Below are positions 36,299-37,376 of a stretch of DNA of 37,376 bases, in pieces. The DNA lies in NCBI GenBank assembly GCA_947495685.1, contig CANLZY010000042.1, forward strand, positions 1 to 37,376, read 5' to 3'. This DNA is from an uncultured Tropicimonas sp. GTDB lineage: Bacteria > Pseudomonadota > Alphaproteobacteria > Rhodobacterales > Rhodobacteraceae. How positions within the stretch are numbered: position 1 is the first letter of the stretch; each line of letters starts with the position of its first letter. The notes below the pieces were generated by a model that saw only the letters and a list, made by a program, of their open reading frames with translations, ran no database searches and was not told the DNA's origin. A program made the translations under genes and the position numbers.

Positions 36299-37012
36299 TG
36301 TCTCCGGGTCTCAAGCCGCAAGAAAACCAACGATTCGAATACGTCATCCGCCGACGTTGACACATCTATTGAACAAAAAGTCGCGATTGGATGGGCTTTG
36401 TCAAAGGAAAACACATTGCCATTGGGTTCTGTCGCGTTGTTTGCTGGGGCGGCAGCGGCTCGGCTTCTCGGAGGTGCTCGAACCGGCGATAGTCTTGTTT
36501 TTCGTGATCTGTTGGTTGCGTCGGCGCCGGCAGGAACGAAACAAGCCCCGGCACTTTCGTGTCGGGGCCCATGTTATCTGGCGTTTCTTGCAACGGGCAG
36601 GCTGATGGCACCCAGTGGCAGATTGTCGAATGCGCCGACTCGTCCGATCTCAGAACGGAATAACTGAACGATTGGCCGAACTGTATGTGTGAGTGGGCAA
36701 TCGATAGATCCCTTTTTTTCTTGACGGCGAACAACCAGACCGAAGTAATCCCGGAAAACCTCCGGAAGTTTGGGCCCGTTTTTCCGGTGTCTTGGGTGTG
36801 CAGCGGAACTCTTGTCCCGGCTACGTCGTCGTCCATTTCGCATTTTTGGTTGTAGCGGCAGTGACGGTCTTTGCTGCACTGTTGGACATCCTTGGATTGG
36901 GCACTTCCTACAGCTTTGCACGATGAACCGTCCCTTGGTCCGGAAGAATGTGGCCGGAGGCGTTAAGCTGGAAAGCCGGAGTGATCGAGGACAACATCAT
37001 CACGGCTGGCAT
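36299..37012. other. Gap upstream of the SphA operon
   Basis: It holds the operon promoter near 36300-36400 (not resolved to boxes). No gene is supported; the open frames lack family features. A GC-rich hairpin lies at 36545-36568. Confidence 0.45.
36545..36568 (-). terminator. Possible terminator on the minus strand
   Basis: GCCCCGGCAC and GTGTCGGGGC pair over ten bases with one mismatch and a TTTC loop. On the minus strand TTGTTTCG follows. It may have ended the transcript of the ATPase gene whose remnant lies at 37013-37228, but it is about 440 bases away. Confidence 0.4.
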
Positions 37013-37228
37013 CTATTTGTCAAACCTGACGCGCATGCGGCGCGCGCGTTCTTTGAAGGCGCGTTCGCCTCCTTCGAGAATGTCGCATACCGCTTCCCGA
37101 ATCCCCGAGTTTTCCAGACCGCCGCCTCGATACGTTATTTCTGGAAGCCCACCCGACGAGTACACTCCAGCCTCGGCCACTATGATCTGGTCTGCGTCCG
37201 TGTTGACTACCAGGTTTGCGTTGTGCAT
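37013..37228 (-). pseudogene. C-terminal remnant of an AAA-type (TrlF/SMC-like) ATPase
   Basis: 71 residues: HNANLVVNTDADQIIVAEAG, GLPEITYRGGGLENSGIREAV and CDILEGGERAFKERARRMRVRF. The pattern THNANLxVNxDADQ after Walker B, then GGLENxxIRxxVCxILEGGExAFxxRxRR, is what I know from the C-terminus of large TrlF-type ATPases (PHP plus AAA domains), some found in defence or mobile regions. The apparent ATG is probably part of the junction: the Thr expected before HNANL is missing, and an IS3-family end begins within a few bases (about 37231). The first part of the gene lies beyond the IS or is lost. Confidence 0.6.
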
Positions 37229-37230
37229 CG

Positions 37231-37376
37231 GTAATCACCCCCGAAAGTGAGGGGATGCGGAAGTAGAATTTTCTCGGCAGGATGATCGAGGAGATTCCGA
37301 TGAAGAAATCACGTTTCAACGAGGCCCAGATTATGGGCGTCCTGCGTCAGGCAGAGGGAGGCGTCCCTGTGGCTGA
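37231..37376 (+). mobile_element. Left end of an IS3-family insertion sequence (continues past the window)
   Basis: The terminus appears to be near GTAATCACCCCCGAAAG (37231), a C-rich end like those of the IS407/IS51 group. It is followed 69 bases later by the start of orfA. The other end is outside the window, so the inverted repeat cannot be checked. Confidence 0.6.
37300..37376 (+). CDS. IS3-family OrfA (helix-turn-helix transposase subunit), partial
   Basis: It starts MKKSRFNEAQIMGVLRQAEGGVPVA, the N-terminal motif of OrfA proteins (MKRSRFTEEQI type) that bind the IS ends and join OrfB by frameshift. GAGGAGAT lies just upstream of the ATG. It is cut by the window edge. The orfB remnant at position 1 is of a similar IS type and the same direction. 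Confidence 0.85.
   Translation, partial: MKKSRFNEAQIMGVLRQAEGGVPVA

Noticed and set aside
36366-36836. 156-codon minus-strand open frame upstream of the SphA operon
   Set aside because: No family features, no ribosome site, and it spans a terminator-like hairpin.

Overview
The window looks like a chromosome segment of a marine alphaproteobacterium of the Rhodobacterales (Roseobacter group). This rests on the high-GC coding style, the divergent DUF6477/DUF6456 pair (27327-28982), an exported protein ending in a VPLPA-CTERM signal (15440-16147), a tripartite tricarboxylate transporter of the TctABC type and several sulfatases. These are family assignments made by reading the translations; no search was run.

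Layout. Positions 1-1005 hold a chimera of two dead insertion sequences: an IS3-family orfB remnant (+) joined to an IS5-family transposase remnant (-). Positions 1348-12563 are a sulfate-ester utilisation island. It has a DUF1127 small protein, an anaerobic-type sulfatase-maturating enzyme gene (anSME, radical SAM) broken by two in-frame TAA codons, an IclR-type regulator with a clear palindrome in its promoter, tctBAC, two sulfatases without signal peptides, and a SulP anion transporter. The simplest reading is that a sulfated organic acid enters through Tct, is desulfated in the cytoplasm, and the sulfate is moved by SulP. Positions 12695-15326 are a complete but dead IS21-family element with terminal inverted repeats. 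Positions 15440-29070 are mostly chromosomal-type genes: a VPLPA-CTERM protein, a DUF2189 membrane protein, bactofilin plus M23 peptidase, a FadL-type porin, a guaA-ABM-GT8-DMT operon, an MttB-family methyltransferase, and DUF6477/DUF6456. Positions 29395-36298 are a tight five-gene minus-strand operon: SphA-like outer-membrane protein, unknown exported protein, DUF3604, exported arylsulfatase, DUF3604. The window ends with a C-terminal scrap of an AAA-type ATPase cut off by the left end of another IS3-family element.

Most interesting observation. All three internal transposase loci (IS3, IS5 and IS21 types) are interrupted by short insertions of about 37-43 bp. These share one plan: a variable hairpin between a 5' box CCGGCAG and a 3' box close to CGAGAGGG. 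Four copies fit closely (151-184, 388-420, 508-541, 13428-13457). Two more in the IS21 element (13185-13212, 15078-15123) keep the hairpin and the 3' box only. Stem sequences differ between copies while pairing is kept. I found no copy in the other roughly 33 kb. This looks like a small hairpin element that accumulates in, and inactivates, transposase genes.
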